Source: Nocardia rosealba
Lineage (GTDB): Bacteria > Actinomycetota > Actinomycetes > Mycobacteriales > Mycobacteriaceae
Assembly (NCBI RefSeq): GCF_020216065.1
Contig: NZ_JAIWNA010000010.1
Coordinates: forward strand, 62,001 to 126,000
Reading direction: 5' to 3'
DNA length: 64,000 nucleotides
Both the position numbers and the translations under genes were made by a program. The notes beneath the pieces are model-generated. The model was given only the letters and a program-made list of their open reading frames with translations. It did not search any database and was not told the origin of the DNA. Of the stretch, positions 9,652 to 18,847 are shown piece by piece; within the stretch, counting starts at the first letter, position 1; each line of letters starts with the position of its first letter.

Positions 9652-9933
9652 GTGAAACAATCGGTCACCGTGAAGAACTTCGAGTCCCTGTTCGCCGAGC
9701 TGACCGAGCGTGCCAAGACCCGTCCCGAGGGGTCGGGCACCGTGGCCGCGCTGGACGCGGGCGTGCATTTCCAGGGGAAGAAGGTGCTCGAGGAGGCCGG
9801 TGAGATCTGGCTGGCCGCCGAGCACGAGAGCGACGAGGCCCTCGCCGAGGAGATCTCCCAGTTGCTGTACTGGGTCCAGGTGATGATGGTGGGCCGCGGG
9901 CTGACGCTCGAGGACGTGTACCGACATCTGTGA
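9652..9933 (+). CDS. hisE: phosphoribosyl-ATP pyrophosphatase
   Basis: Second enzyme of histidine biosynthesis; hydrolyses phosphoribosyl-ATP to phosphoribosyl-AMP and pyrophosphate. The 93-residue protein has the all-alpha MazG-like signature with acidic metal-binding residues (VLEEAGEIW and AAEHESDEALAEEISQ). The GTG at 9652 gives VKQSVTVKNF, matching the mycobacterial HisE N-terminus and length; an in-frame start at 9592 would run through the preceding hairpin. It is followed 56 bases later by hisG, the conserved actinobacterial pair. Confidence 0.95.
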   Translation: MKQSVTVKNFESLFAELTERAKTRPEGSGTVAALDAGVHFQGKKVLEEAGEIWLAAEHESDEALAEEISQLLYWVQVMMVGRGLTLEDVYRHL

Positions 9934-9989
9934 CGGCTGATCCGTCCGGTTCGACACTGCTCCCGTCATCCCCGAAAGGACCACCTTCC

Positions 9990-10841
9990 ATGTTGCGCGT
10001 CGCAGTTCCCAACAAGGGCTCGCTGTCGGAATCCGCCGTCTCCATCCTCAGCGAGGCCGGCTACCGCAAACGCACCGACTCCCGTGACCTCACCGTCCTC
10101 GACCTCGCCAACCAGGTCGAATTCTTCTTCCTCCGGCCCAAGGACATCGCCATCTACGTCGGCTCCGGCGAGCTCGACCTCGGCATCACCGGCCGCGACC
10201 TGGCCCTGGACTCCGGTTCCCCCGTCACCGAACGCCTCTCCCTGGGCTTCGGCCGCTCGACCTTCCGCTACGCCGCCCCCGCCGGGGAGGACTGGAAGGT
10301 CGAAGACCTCGCGGGCAAGCGCATCGCGACCTCCTACCCGAACCTGGTGCGCGCCGACCTGGCCCGCTTCGGGATCGACGCCGAGGTGATCCGCCTCGAC
10401 GGCGCGGTCGAGATCTCCATCCAGCTGGGCGTCGCCGACGCCATCGCCGACGTGGTCGGTTCCGGCCGCACCCTGCGCCAGCACAACCTCGTCGCCTTCG
10501 GCGAGTCCCTGTGCGACTCGGAGGGCGTGCTCATCGAACGCACGGGCGCCGACCGCGACGACCGCGCCCGCAACCAGCTCATCAACCGCATCCAGGGCGT
10601 GGTGTTCGCCCAGCAGTACCTGATGCTCGACTACGACTGCCCCAAGTCGCTGCTCGACCAAGCCGCCGCCATCACCCCCGGCCTGGAATCACCGACGGTC
10701 TCGCCCATGCGCGACCCCGACTGGGTCGCCGTCCGCGCGTTGGTCCCCCGTAAGCAGGGCAACGAGCTGATGGACCGTCTCGCCGAATTGGGTGCCAAGG
10801 CGATCCTCGCCACCGACATCCGCTCCTGCCGAGCATTCTGA
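9990..10841 (+). CDS. hisG: ATP phosphoribosyltransferase, long form
   Basis: First and feedback-controlled step of histidine biosynthesis: ATP plus PRPP to phosphoribosyl-ATP. The 283 residues include the N-terminal VAVPNKGSLSESA, the PRPP-binding loop (ADVVGSGRTLRQH) and the C-terminal ACT-like regulatory domain (WVAVRALVPRK) of the long HisG that needs no HisZ. ATG at 9990 follows GAAAGGA at 9974-9980. A terminator-like hairpin follows. Confidence 0.96.
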   Translation: MLRVAVPNKGSLSESAVSILSEAGYRKRTDSRDLTVLDLANQVEFFFLRPKDIAIYVGSGELDLGITGRDLALDSGSPVTERLSLGFGRSTFRYAAPAGEDWKVEDLAGKRIATSYPNLVRADLARFGIDAEVIRLDGAVEISIQLGVADAIADVVGSGRTLRQHNLVAFGESLCDSEGVLIERTGADRDDRARNQLINRIQGVVFAQQYLMLDYDCPKSLLDQAAAITPGLESPTVSPMRDPDWVAVRALVPRKQGNELMDRLAELGAKAILATDIRSCRAF

Positions 10842-10866
10842 GTCGACCTGGTCCTACAACGCTGGA

Positions 10867-10908
10867 CCCTGCCCTACCGACTCCCGTGCTGGGACCGGTA
10901 GGGCAGGG
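10867..10908. terminator. bidirectional hairpin between hisG and the immunity gene
   Basis: Perfect 13-bp arms CCCTGCCCTACCG (10867-10879) and its complement (10896-10908), with a further TCCC/GGGA pairing in the loop. It sits between convergent hisG and the minus-strand immunity gene and can serve both. Confidence 0.7.
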
Positions 10909-10939
10909 AACGCCTGCGTCGTACCGGGGCCTGATCTAT

Positions 10940-11335
10940 CTACGCTCGGTCAGTTCTCATCAACGTCCCCGTCGGGGAGCCTGCGAAGGCTTCGCGTTTG
11001 GTGGCGGGGATCGGCACTTCCCGCAGTTTTCCGTCGAACATCATCCACAGACCGAAACAGTCGTCGTCTTCGTCATGGATAAGGACTTGTACCGAAAACG
11101 GGTCAGGCCATTCTATCTCTTCGAGATACGTGAGCAAGCCTGACCAGTTGTGCCGATAGAATTGAATCACCCACATATAGCATTCTTCCGAGCCGGCGCT
11201 TTCGCCGGAGAATTTAGTATCATCGATCGGGGTGAAGCATTGGTGCCATTCGCGATTCGGATCTGGCATGGTCAGTGGTTGCATAGCCTCCTCGGCATCG
11301 CGTGCGAGCACGATAACCTCCGCGAACCTACTCAC
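10940..11335 (-). CDS. putative immunity protein of the Rhs toxin
   Basis: Small acidic cytoplasmic protein of 131 residues with no family I recognise. It lies 54 bases downstream of the C-terminal end of the giant Rhs toxin on the same strand, the position of the cognate immunity gene in polymorphic toxin systems. GTG start at 11335 with a near-perfect ribosome site GGAGGA 5 bases upstream (11341-11346 on the complement). The protein is rich in Asp, Glu and Trp (for example HDEDDDCFG), typical of a basic-nuclease-blocking surface. Base composition is visibly less GC-rich than the backbone, as is the toxin tip. Function is inferred from position. Confidence 0.7.
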   Translation of the reverse strand: MSRFAEVIVLARDAEEAMQPLTMPDPNREWHQCFTPIDDTKFSGESAGSEECYMWVIQFYRHNWSGLLTYLEEIEWPDPFSVQVLIHDEDDDCFGLWMMFDGKLREVPIPATKREAFAGSPTGTLMRTDRA

Positions 11336-11389
11336 CGGTTTCCTCCGTATTATTCAGTGTTGCAAATCCATGCTCCGGTCGGCTCATCA

Positions 11390-14300
11390 TCATCGCCAAC
11401 TCGGTCGGCTGTCAAATCCCGTGTCGGGGTTGATTACCCGTACTCGCGGTTCGTCAGCGACTGCCTCCGCAACCAAACGCGCTTGATCGTCGTCTCTAGC
11501 CACAAATACGGCGAGCTCGGTTTGATGCTTCTTTCCATCAGCAAGTTTGTTCAAAAGCGTTCGCCGAATTTTATCGGCATCCATTCTCGATGACTCGGTG
11601 GCATCTATCGAACGGACGTTCGTTATCTGACCATTTCGCCATGTTACCTCTACCATGTCGGCCGTGGTGCCGGTCACTGTATTATTGATGTACCCTTTCT
11701 CCATCAGGCGATTGAGGTCGTCTTGGAAGAAGACTTCAGACCCATTTCCGGTGTGCGGGTCGTATGCTCGGCCAGAACGTGCCAGCTCGTCGTTGAAAAA
11801 GCTTCTCGCGGCGGCAGATGCTGCGTTATCCGGCGTATCGGACAATACATGTGGGACCCCGTTCTGATCCATAATTGTCCGCCGCCCATCGATGACTTCT
11901 TCTTGTAGAGGCTGTCGAAGACCCTCTGGCGACTCGGCAGCAGTTCCCATTCGCCCTGCACCCGGTGCGGAGTTGGGGTCGGGGAGGGCTTCCGGTGTAA
12001 CGGGGGGTTGACCCGCATCGACGGTCGGGGGGGTTGGGGTGGGGTCAGGGGGAGTGATATTGCTGGGATCGGGGGTGTCGTCGTCGGACGAATCGCTGTC
12101 GCACGAGTCCGGGATGAGGCCGAGGGGGTCGCGCCAGGTGAGGGGGTTGTGGGGGTAGGTGTGGGGGTTGGGGGCGGGGGTGAGGCCGAGGGGGTCTCGG
12201 GTGAGGTAGCGGGCGGTGTCGGGGTCGTAGACGCGATGGAGGTTGTAGTGGAGGTCGGATTCGGGGTCGTGGAATTGGCCGGGGAAGCGGAGGGGGGTGG
12301 TTGAGGTGCCATGCCAGGTTGTTTTGCCCCAGAGGGTGGTTTCGGCGGTGGCGGTGGTTTCGGCGGTGGTGGGGTCGATGAGCTCGGTGGGGGTGCCGGC
12401 GAGGTCGGTGATGATCGCACGGAACTCGGAGGTGGCCGGGTCTTCGACGGATTGGGTGAGTGGGGTGTGGGTGCCGGGGTGGTACTCCCAGCGGGTTGCG
12501 CTGGTGGCGGTGGTGGCTTCGATCAGGTGGGTGTCGTCCCAGGTGTAGTCGGTGCGGTCGAGGACGGTGCCGTCGGTGGCGAGGTGTTGTTTGGTGGTGC
12601 GGCGGCCGAGGGCGTCGTAGGTGTAGCGCCACCACTGCCGGTCCGGGGTGTAGACGTCGGTGAGCTGGTCGAAGCTGTTGTAGCGGTAGTGCCAGGTGCG
12701 TGCGCCGGTGGTTTTGCGGATGAGGCGACCGGCGGGGTCGTGGTGGTATTCGGTGTCGCTGTCGCGGACCAGCAGGTTGTCGCGGTATTCGCGGGCGGTG
12801 CCGGTGATGTTGCCGAGCGGGTCGTAGCCGTAGCGCTCGGTGAGGTGATCGTTGCGGGCGACGGTGGTGACGCGGCCGCGGACATCGAGGGTGTAGTCGT
12901 GATGCGCGACCGGGATGTTCGGGCGGCTGACAGTGTGGGCGGTGAGGTATCCGTCTGCGCGATAAAGGAATTCGTCGCGGCGGAGGTGGCGCGGCGCGGG
13001 TCGTGCGGGCCGGTCGAGATCGAGGGACACGAGCCGGGTGGGGAAGCCGATGACCTCCTGGCCGACGAGCTGTCCGCGCGCGCTGACAGCGCGGTCGACC
13101 GCGATCTCGCCGGTGCGCCAGCGGGTGAGGTGCCCGGCGAGGTTGTACTCGAAACTCACGTCGTGGTCACCGACGCCGAGCCGGTCGACACGTCCGGTCA
13201 GGTCGTGATGCCAGGAGGTTTCGACCCCGGTCGGGCTGGTGCGGGCGATCCGGCGCGCATGCTGGTCGTAGCCGAATCGCATCGGCGACCGGTTGTCGAC
13301 CTTCTCGGATTCGAGCAAACCCGTTGGACCGTAGGTGTATTCGATGACGTGATGGTGCTTGTCACCGTTGCCGGTGCTCGCGGTGAGCACCCGGCCCACG
13401 GGGTCGTGGGTGTAGCGGATCCAGTCGCCGTCGTCGGTGATGATCTCGGTGCACCTGCCGAGAACGTCGTAGCGGTGGTGGCGGCTGATCCCGGTCGCCG
13501 GAGTGACGGTGGTGACTCGACCCGCGGAATCCCACGTGTACGTGGTTCGTGTTGCGCTGTAATCGGCTTCGGCGACGAGGCGGCCCGCGTGGTCGTATTC
13601 GTAGGTCCAGGTCTGGCCGAGCGGATTGTGCACCGCGGTGAGGCGGCGTTCGGAATCCCACTCGTAGCGGGTGAGCGATCCGTCGGGATCGCGACGTGAC
13701 CGCAGGAGGTCGAACGCGCCGTAGGAGTAGGTGGTGACGCCCCCGGCGGGATCGGTGTAGGCGACGATATTGCCTTCGCCGTCGTAGGCCCACGACTCGG
13801 CCAGGTTGTCGGGATCGGTTCTGCGCAGCAGGTTTCCGGCGGGCGACCACTCGTAGGTGGTCACCGCGCCGGTGGGGTCGACGGTTCGGATCGGGCGTCC
13901 TGCGGCGTCACGGTCGATGCGGGTCGTCGCGCCGAGTGGATCGATCAGGACGATCGGCAGACCGGCGGCGTCGGTGTGGATGGTGGTGCGCGCGCCGTCG
14001 ACCAGCACGCTCGCCAGCGCGCCCGAGGGATGGTAGGTGAACTCGGTGCGGGAACCGGCGGGATCGACAGCGGCGGTCAGATCGCCGTTGTCGGACCATT
14101 CCCGACGGTGCACCGAACCGTCGGCGGTGGTGATGGTGCTCGGGCGGTGGCGCCAGACGTAGTCGTACTCGAGCGAAACACCATCCGGGCGAACGATTTC
14201 CACCGGGTCACCCGCGCCGTTGTAGCGGTAGGTGGTTGTCGTGGTCGGGTCGGGACCGGTGACGGTCAGTGGTTTGCGTTCGGCGTTGTAGTCGGTGTGG

Positions 14301-17300
14301 AAATGGGCGCCGTCGGGGGTGACCCGATCGCGCAATTGCAACTCGCGGTCGAACCCGTGGGTGGTGACGGCGCCGAGGGAGTCGGTGACGGCGGTGAGTC
14401 TACCCGCACCCCCGGGGAAATCCACATAGGCGAAGTCACAGTTCAGGATGTCCGCGGTGCCGCGCTGATGGACCACACGACCGGCATCGTCGTAGGTGTT
14501 GACCATCTGGTTGCCGTTCGAATCGGTCCACGAGGTCATCCGGTGCTCGGCGTCGTAGGTGTACCGGGTCGTCGCCGAGTCGGCATTGGTGACCGAGGTC
14601 AACAACCCTGCCGTATAACCGAATTCGCGCACAGGTAGCCCGTGCTCGCCGTCGGTGAGCAACACCAGACCGGTGACACGGCCGCGCGCGGACTCGACGC
14701 GTACCCGGTAACCGCCGGAGTGCGACACCTCGACCGGCACCCCGTCGGCGTCGTAATGGAACCGGATGCGGTTGTGGTGACGGTCCGTGATCGCCGAAAC
14801 CGCGAAGTTGCCGAGCTCGACATCGAGATTGTCGAGGTGGGCTTCCGGGGCGAAATGCCAGATCAGCTCGCGGCGTTGATCCCACACGCGGTAACCGCCC
14901 GCGTCGGTGCGGGTCAGCGTCCAGGACTGGCCGTCGGTGAGCGGCCGCACCGGTTCACCCACCTCCGCGTGCGGGTAGGCGAGCATGATGCCCTCGTCGC
15001 CGAGGAACGTGACACCGTCCTCCGACACGACGACGCGAGCATCGAGGGTCGACGACCACGACGGCCCGAACCACCGCCCGAAACGGTAGTTCGAATGATG
15101 CGAACGGCGCAGCACCAGCGGCAGCACCCCCGGCAACTCCAGATCCGTTTCCGGCAGCAGGAATTCGCCGGTGCTGATATCGACGGGGTCGGTGGAACAG
15201 GTCTTCTGATCGGGGGTGCGATCGTGCTCGGCCCCGGACTTACGCGCCTCGTCGTGAGCGTCACTGTCGGCGTCCGCCCGGTCTTTCGCGGTCGGAGTGT
15301 CGGCGTCCGGGTCGCGGTCCTTACTGGTCTCCTGGTCGCGATCGGGTGTGCGGTCGTTCGGTGATTCGCGATCGGTGCCGTTGTCGGGATCACGGTCTGG
15401 GCTGCGATCGGTAGGTGTGTCGCGATCGGGAGTTCGATCGGTGGTGGTCTCCGGGTCGCGGTCGGGTGATCGGTCGGTGGGGGCGTCGTGGTCCGAACGG
15501 CGATCGTCGCGGTCCGGTGTGTGATCCGTGGGCGAGGCGCGGTGTGGGTCGGGAGTGCGATCGGCCGGGGTGTTCGGATCGCGGTCCGAGGCGGGTGGGC
15601 GGGTGGGGGCGTCCGAATCGCGGTCTGGCTGTAGGCGGGAGGAGGTGTCGGGAGTGTTTTCGGGCGCGCGGTCCCTCGGTGTTGCGTCGGGATGGTGCGT
15701 TGGGTTCGTGCCCTGATCGACGGGACGACTCGGTCCTCGGTCGGGAATGCCGGTGGGAGAGTGCGGGCGAGCCGGCTGGGCGGTGTGAGCGCGCGATGTG
15801 TCGGGGCGGCTGGCGGTGACCGGTGAGTTTTCGTTCGGGCGGGCCGACGGGTCGGGGGAGACGCCCGCGCGTGGGGGGTCCAGGGTCGGTCGTGACGGGG
15901 TTGGTGAATCAGGTTGTCGGTGTGCGGATGTCGTATCGGGCCGGGTCGGTAACTGTGGGGTGTGGGTTGGGCTCGGCGGGGTGGATTGGGGGCGTGCGGG
16001 TGTCGCGTCGGGGGTGCGGGGGCTCGGGCCCGCTTCCGCGTGGGTGGCAGGGCCTGGTTGCCAGAGGGGGGAGGAGGTGGCGGGGTTCGAAGTCTGTGCG
16101 GCCGGGGCGGTCGTCGTGTTCGGGTTGGCCGAGGCCGGTGAGGTGTCGGCAGTATGCGGAGGGCGGGCAGCCGCAGTGTCCGGGGAGGAACTGGTACCCG
16201 AGGGGTGGTCGGAGTCGTTGCGGTCGATCGATCGGCCGTCTGGTTCCGTACGCGACGTGGTGCCGGAATCCGGGTGTCCGTCGGTTCGCGTGTGGGGGGT
16301 GTCGGGAGTAGCGCTGGGCGAACTCGGATTGTGTTGAGTGGATTCAGGTTCCGAGCGTTGTGTCGCCGTGTCTGCGGTGGGATCGGTGCGCCGCGCCGGA
16401 TCGCCGTCCTGCTGGTCGGAGCGTGAGGTGGGTGTATCCGTCTGCGGGGTAGGTTCTGCGCGCTGGGTCGGCGAGTCGGCGGACGCGGGAACCGTGCGCT
16501 GAGCCGAACTGTCGTCCTGCTGGTCGGTACGCGAGGTCGGTGTGTTGTCGGTCTGTTGCGTCGGCGTCGTATCGGCCTGGTGGGTCGAGGCCGGTTCTGT
16601 GCGTTGTGTCGGTGACTGATCGGTGTGGGTCGGAGAGGGCTCTGCCCGCTGGGTCGGGGCGGACGTGTCGGGGTTCGTGGTTCCCGCCGCTTCGGGGCGC
16701 GGTTCCGTGCGGCTTGTCGGCGGCTCGGGGTCGGGGGTGTGTTCCGGGGTGTGGGTGGGCGCCACTTCGGGGGTGGGCTCGGGATCGCGGGTGGTGCCCG
16801 GGTTTTCGGCGGCCGGGGCCGGCTCGTCCTGCTGCGTTCGTGGTGCCGGCTCGGCCTGGCGCGGCTCGGCGTTCTCGGGCGCGCTCGAGTGCCCACCGCC
16901 GGTGTCCTCGGTGCGCTGAGTGGGGGCCTCGCGCTGTGGGCCCGCCTCGACGGGCCGCGCCTCAGCGGGTGAGGACCCCCGGTCGTTCTGCGGCAGACCC
17001 GCACCTTCAGGCGGCGTGGTCTGCCCTGGCGGGTCGGCGTCTCGGGTCGGGCTCGGGGTTTCCGGGGCCCGAGTCGGAGTGGGGTTCGGGTCGACGCCAT
17101 TGCCCGACACGCGCCTGCCCGCGTCGGCGCCGCGTTTGAGCGCGGAGATCGCGGTCTTCACACTGCCACCACCACCGGTCGCGGCCGTGAGGATGAGGTC
17201 GGGGGCCAGCGACCCGGCGAATTCGAACGGGTTGGCCCTTGCCTCTTTGAGGATGGCGTCGACCGCCGCACCCGGATCGGCTACGGCGACAACGAGTCCG

Positions 17301-18223
17301 GTCCCCAGATCGGACAGCCCTTTGGCGTAGTCGGCGGGATGGGTGATGTTGTAGATATCGGTCGGATTCACCTGGCGCACCAATTGCACCATTCCGGTGA
17401 TAGCGGTGAGGAATCCGGCGGTGAAATTCAGGGCAGCGTGGTCGAGCACCCCTTTGAGGTCGGAAATATTCGCGATCCACCGCTCACTGAACGGCGGTTC
17501 CTTCGGCGCCCGCTCGGTAGCTGTCTCGATCGCGCCGACCGCGATCGACGCGCCGTTGTCACGCTGCACCCGTGCGCCGCGCAGGATTTCGCGCGCCTCG
17601 TTGCGAATGGTCGTCCAGGTATCGATGAGCGGATTCGCCTGTTGCTGCTCGCCGGTCAGACCGTTCCACCAGGTTTTCTGCCGACGTTCTTCGGCGTCGG
17701 CCGCTTTCCAGCGGTCGATGGCGGTCTGGGCCTTGTCCTGGGCGGCCTTCACCTCGTTCTGCCAGGCCTTCAGTGCCTCGGCCGCGGCCGCCATCGCGTC
17801 GGCGCCGTCGAACCAGAGTTTCGGCTGTTTGTCGTAGACGGCATTGAACGCGTCGGCGCCCTTACCGGTCCATTCGGTGGCATCGATCTTCTGCAGTGCC
17901 TGACCGGTCGATTCGATCGCCTCGGCCATCTTCGTCAATGTCTCGGCGGCGGAACCGATTTCGGACGGCTCGCCCAGGATCAGCTCTTTGGGGTCCTCGG
18001 TCCGGCCCAGCTCTTCCTCTTCGACATCGCCGCCGGTCGCGGAGGCGATGTTGTCGCCGAGATCGTCGAGCGCATTACCGAATTTCTCCAGCCCGACGTG
18101 TTTGGCTGCGTCACCGACCACATCCAGGCCGTCGTCGATGATCTGGCCCGCACCCTCGACGACATTCTCGACACCGTCTTCGATCGCGCTGCCGACTTTG
18201 TCGATGAAATCGCCGATCCCCAC
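11390..18223 (-). CDS. type VII-secreted Rhs/YD-repeat polymorphic toxin
   Basis: Giant 2277-residue protein. Order of parts: an alpha-helical N-terminal T7SS-signal-like domain with a WTG turn at 118-120 (about 80-172); a hydrophobic Gly/Ala-rich region (about 280-365); a Pro/Thr/Ser/Asp/Arg low-complexity linker (about 375-1005) with repeated TDRTPDRD-like units; a DUF6531-like domain from about 1008 (PVDISTGEFLLPETDLELPG); many YD repeats (about 1070-1990) that form the toxin cocoon; the core-ending motif RYLTRDPLGL and WRDPLGL near 2030; then a unique C-terminal tip of about 235 residues. GTG start at 18223, 3 bases after the ESX-like gene. The tip matches no family I can name with certainty; a nuclease of the CdiA tRNase kind is possible. 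Confidence 0.92.
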   Translation of the reverse strand: MGIGDFIDKVGSAIEDGVENVVEGAGQIIDDGLDVVGDAAKHVGLEKFGNALDDLGDNIASATGGDVEEEELGRTEDPKELILGEPSEIGSAAETLTKMAEAIESTGQALQKIDATEWTGKGADAFNAVYDKQPKLWFDGADAMAAAAEALKAWQNEVKAAQDKAQTAIDRWKAADAEERRQKTWWNGLTGEQQQANPLIDTWTTIRNEAREILRGARVQRDNGASIAVGAIETATERAPKEPPFSERWIANISDLKGVLDHAALNFTAGFLTAITGMVQLVRQVNPTDIYNITHPADYAKGLSDLGTGLVVAVADPGAAVDAILKEARANPFEFAGSLAPDLILTAATGGGGSVKTAISALKRGADAGRRVSGNGVDPNPTPTRAPETPSPTRDADPPGQTTPPEGAGLPQNDRGSSPAEARPVEAGPQREAPTQRTEDTGGGHSSAPENAEPRQAEPAPRTQQDEPAPAAENPGTTRDPEPTPEVAPTHTPEHTPDPEPPTSRTEPRPEAAGTTNPDTSAPTQRAEPSPTHTDQSPTQRTEPASTHQADTTPTQQTDNTPTSRTDQQDDSSAQRTVPASADSPTQRAEPTPQTDTPTSRSDQQDGDPARRTDPTADTATQRSEPESTQHNPSSPSATPDTPHTRTDGHPDSGTTSRTEPDGRSIDRNDSDHPSGTSSSPDTAAARPPHTADTSPASANPNTTTAPAAQTSNPATSSPLWQPGPATHAEAGPSPRTPDATPARPQSTPPSPTHTPQLPTRPDTTSAHRQPDSPTPSRPTLDPPRAGVSPDPSARPNENSPVTASRPDTSRAHTAQPARPHSPTGIPDRGPSRPVDQGTNPTHHPDATPRDRAPENTPDTSSRLQPDRDSDAPTRPPASDRDPNTPADRTPDPHRASPTDHTPDRDDRRSDHDAPTDRSPDRDPETTTDRTPDRDTPTDRSPDRDPDNGTDRESPNDRTPDRDQETSKDRDPDADTPTAKDRADADSDAHDEARKSGAEHDRTPDQKTCSTDPVDISTGEFLLPETDLELPGVLPLVLRRSHHSNYRFGRWFGPSWSSTLDARVVVSEDGVTFLGDEGIMLAYPHAEVGEPVRPLTDGQSWTLTRTDAGGYRVWDQRRELIWHFAPEAHLDNLDVELGNFAVSAITDRHHNRIRFHYDADGVPVEVSHSGGYRVRVESARGRVTGLVLLTDGEHGLPVREFGYTAGLLTSVTNADSATTRYTYDAEHRMTSWTDSNGNQMVNTYDDAGRVVHQRGTADILNCDFAYVDFPGGAGRLTAVTDSLGAVTTHGFDRELQLRDRVTPDGAHFHTDYNAERKPLTVTGPDPTTTTTYRYNGAGDPVEIVRPDGVSLEYDYVWRHRPSTITTADGSVHRREWSDNGDLTAAVDPAGSRTEFTYHPSGALASVLVDGARTTIHTDAAGLPIVLIDPLGATTRIDRDAAGRPIRTVDPTGAVTTYEWSPAGNLLRRTDPDNLAESWAYDGEGNIVAYTDPAGGVTTYSYGAFDLLRSRRDPDGSLTRYEWDSERRLTAVHNPLGQTWTYEYDHAGRLVAEADYSATRTTYTWDSAGRVTTVTPATGISRHHRYDVLGRCTEIITDDGDWIRYTHDPVGRVLTASTGNGDKHHHVIEYTYGPTGLLESEKVDNRSPMRFGYDQHARRIARTSPTGVETSWHHDLTGRVDRLGVGDHDVSFEYNLAGHLTRWRTGEIAVDRAVSARGQLVGQEVIGFPTRLVSLDLDRPARPAPRHLRRDEFLYRADGYLTAHTVSRPNIPVAHHDYTLDVRGRVTTVARNDHLTERYGYDPLGNITGTAREYRDNLLVRDSDTEYHHDPAGRLIRKTTGARTWHYRYNSFDQLTDVYTPDRQWWRYTYDALGRRTTKQHLATDGTVLDRTDYTWDDTHLIEATTATSATRWEYHPGTHTPLTQSVEDPATSEFRAIITDLAGTPTELIDPTTAETTATAETTLWGKTTWHGTSTTPLRFPGQFHDPESDLHYNLHRVYDPDTARYLTRDPLGLTPAPNPHTYPHNPLTWRDPLGLIPDSCDSDSSDDDTPDPSNITPPDPTPTPPTVDAGQPPVTPEALPDPNSAPGAGRMGTAAESPEGLRQPLQEEVIDGRRTIMDQNGVPHVLSDTPDNAASAAARSFFNDELARSGRAYDPHTGNGSEVFFQDDLNRLMEKGYINNTVTGTTADMVEVTWRNGQITNVRSIDATESSRMDADKIRRTLLNKLADGKKHQTELAVFVARDDDQARLVAEAVADEPRVRVINPDTGFDSRPSWR

Positions 18224-18226
18224 GGA

Positions 18227-18847
18227 CTACTGGCCCCCCTGCTCCTTCTTCATGATCTCCGCGGCTCGCTCGGCCGCACCGGTATTCCAGCCGGGAGTTT
18301 CCCCGGTGAGTAGGCTGCCGGTCACCGGACTGATATTCGCGTACGCCTGCGGTCCGACCGCCTCGATGACCTTCATATTGGTCTGAATGTGCTGGCCGGC
18401 GTCCTGAAAGGACTTCACGCTGTAATCGGCGTTGCGAATGTGGTTGAACGAATTGTCGGCGAACGTCTCACCCCAGGAACGCTTGGTGATCTCCTCACCC
18501 GACAGATGTGGATTGCCCGCCATATGCGTCCACATCGTCTTCAGCGTGTCCTCGGACTTGGTTTCCATCTCGTCGTAGCGGCCCGCCGCCAATCCCAGTG
18601 TGCGGGCGATCGAGTTGCCCGCCTGCACCAATGCGCGCACACCCCACGACCACCGCTCGGTGAATTCCTCGAAGGTCTTCTGTACCGTCTGTTTGCCCGC
18701 CTCGAGCGTGGACATCGTGAGCAGCGCGAATCCCCGGCCCATATTGCCGGTCTCGCCGATCCCCATCTCCGACAGCTGACCGATGGTGTCGTCGATGCCC
18801 GTCGCGGCCTGTTGCAGCACCGCGGGGTCGACTTTCAATGTGGTCAT
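18227..18847 (-). CDS. EspC/WXG100-like ESX secretion partner
   Basis: Alpha-helical 206-residue protein of the ESX-substrate type. It carries a W-x-x-G-like turn (RWSWG, 65-69) and a YxxxE secretion-type motif YDEME at 91-95, followed by a Trp- and Asn-containing C-terminal half. It overlaps the upstream SseB-like gene by 4 bases (ATGA) and is followed after 3 bases by the Rhs toxin, so the three form one operon. Likely role: co-secretion partner or targeting chaperone that delivers the toxin to the type VII machine; no ESX structural genes are in the window. Family assignment is by pattern, so moderate. Confidence 0.72.
   Translation of the reverse strand: MTTLKVDPAVLQQAATGIDDTIGQLSEMGIGETGNMGRGFALLTMSTLEAGKQTVQKTFEEFTERWSWGVRALVQAGNSIARTLGLAAGRYDEMETKSEDTLKTMWTHMAGNPHLSGEEITKRSWGETFADNSFNHIRNADYSVKSFQDAGQHIQTNMKVIEAVGPQAYANISPVTGSLLTGETPGWNTGAAERAAEIMKKEQGGQ

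Noticed and set aside
7270..9984. A 904-codon open frame antisense to the methyltransferase, acyltransferase and hisE
   Set aside because: Same reason: shadow of three convincing genes; no ribosome site and no recognisable motif.
12311..13699. A 462-codon Gly/Val-rich plus-strand frame opposite the YD repeats
   Set aside because: Antisense reading of the YD-repeat region; composition is typical of a shadow frame.
14914..17100. A 728-codon Pro/Arg/Thr-rich frame on the minus strand within the Rhs gene
   Set aside because: It is a frame-shifted reading of the low-complexity linker of the toxin.
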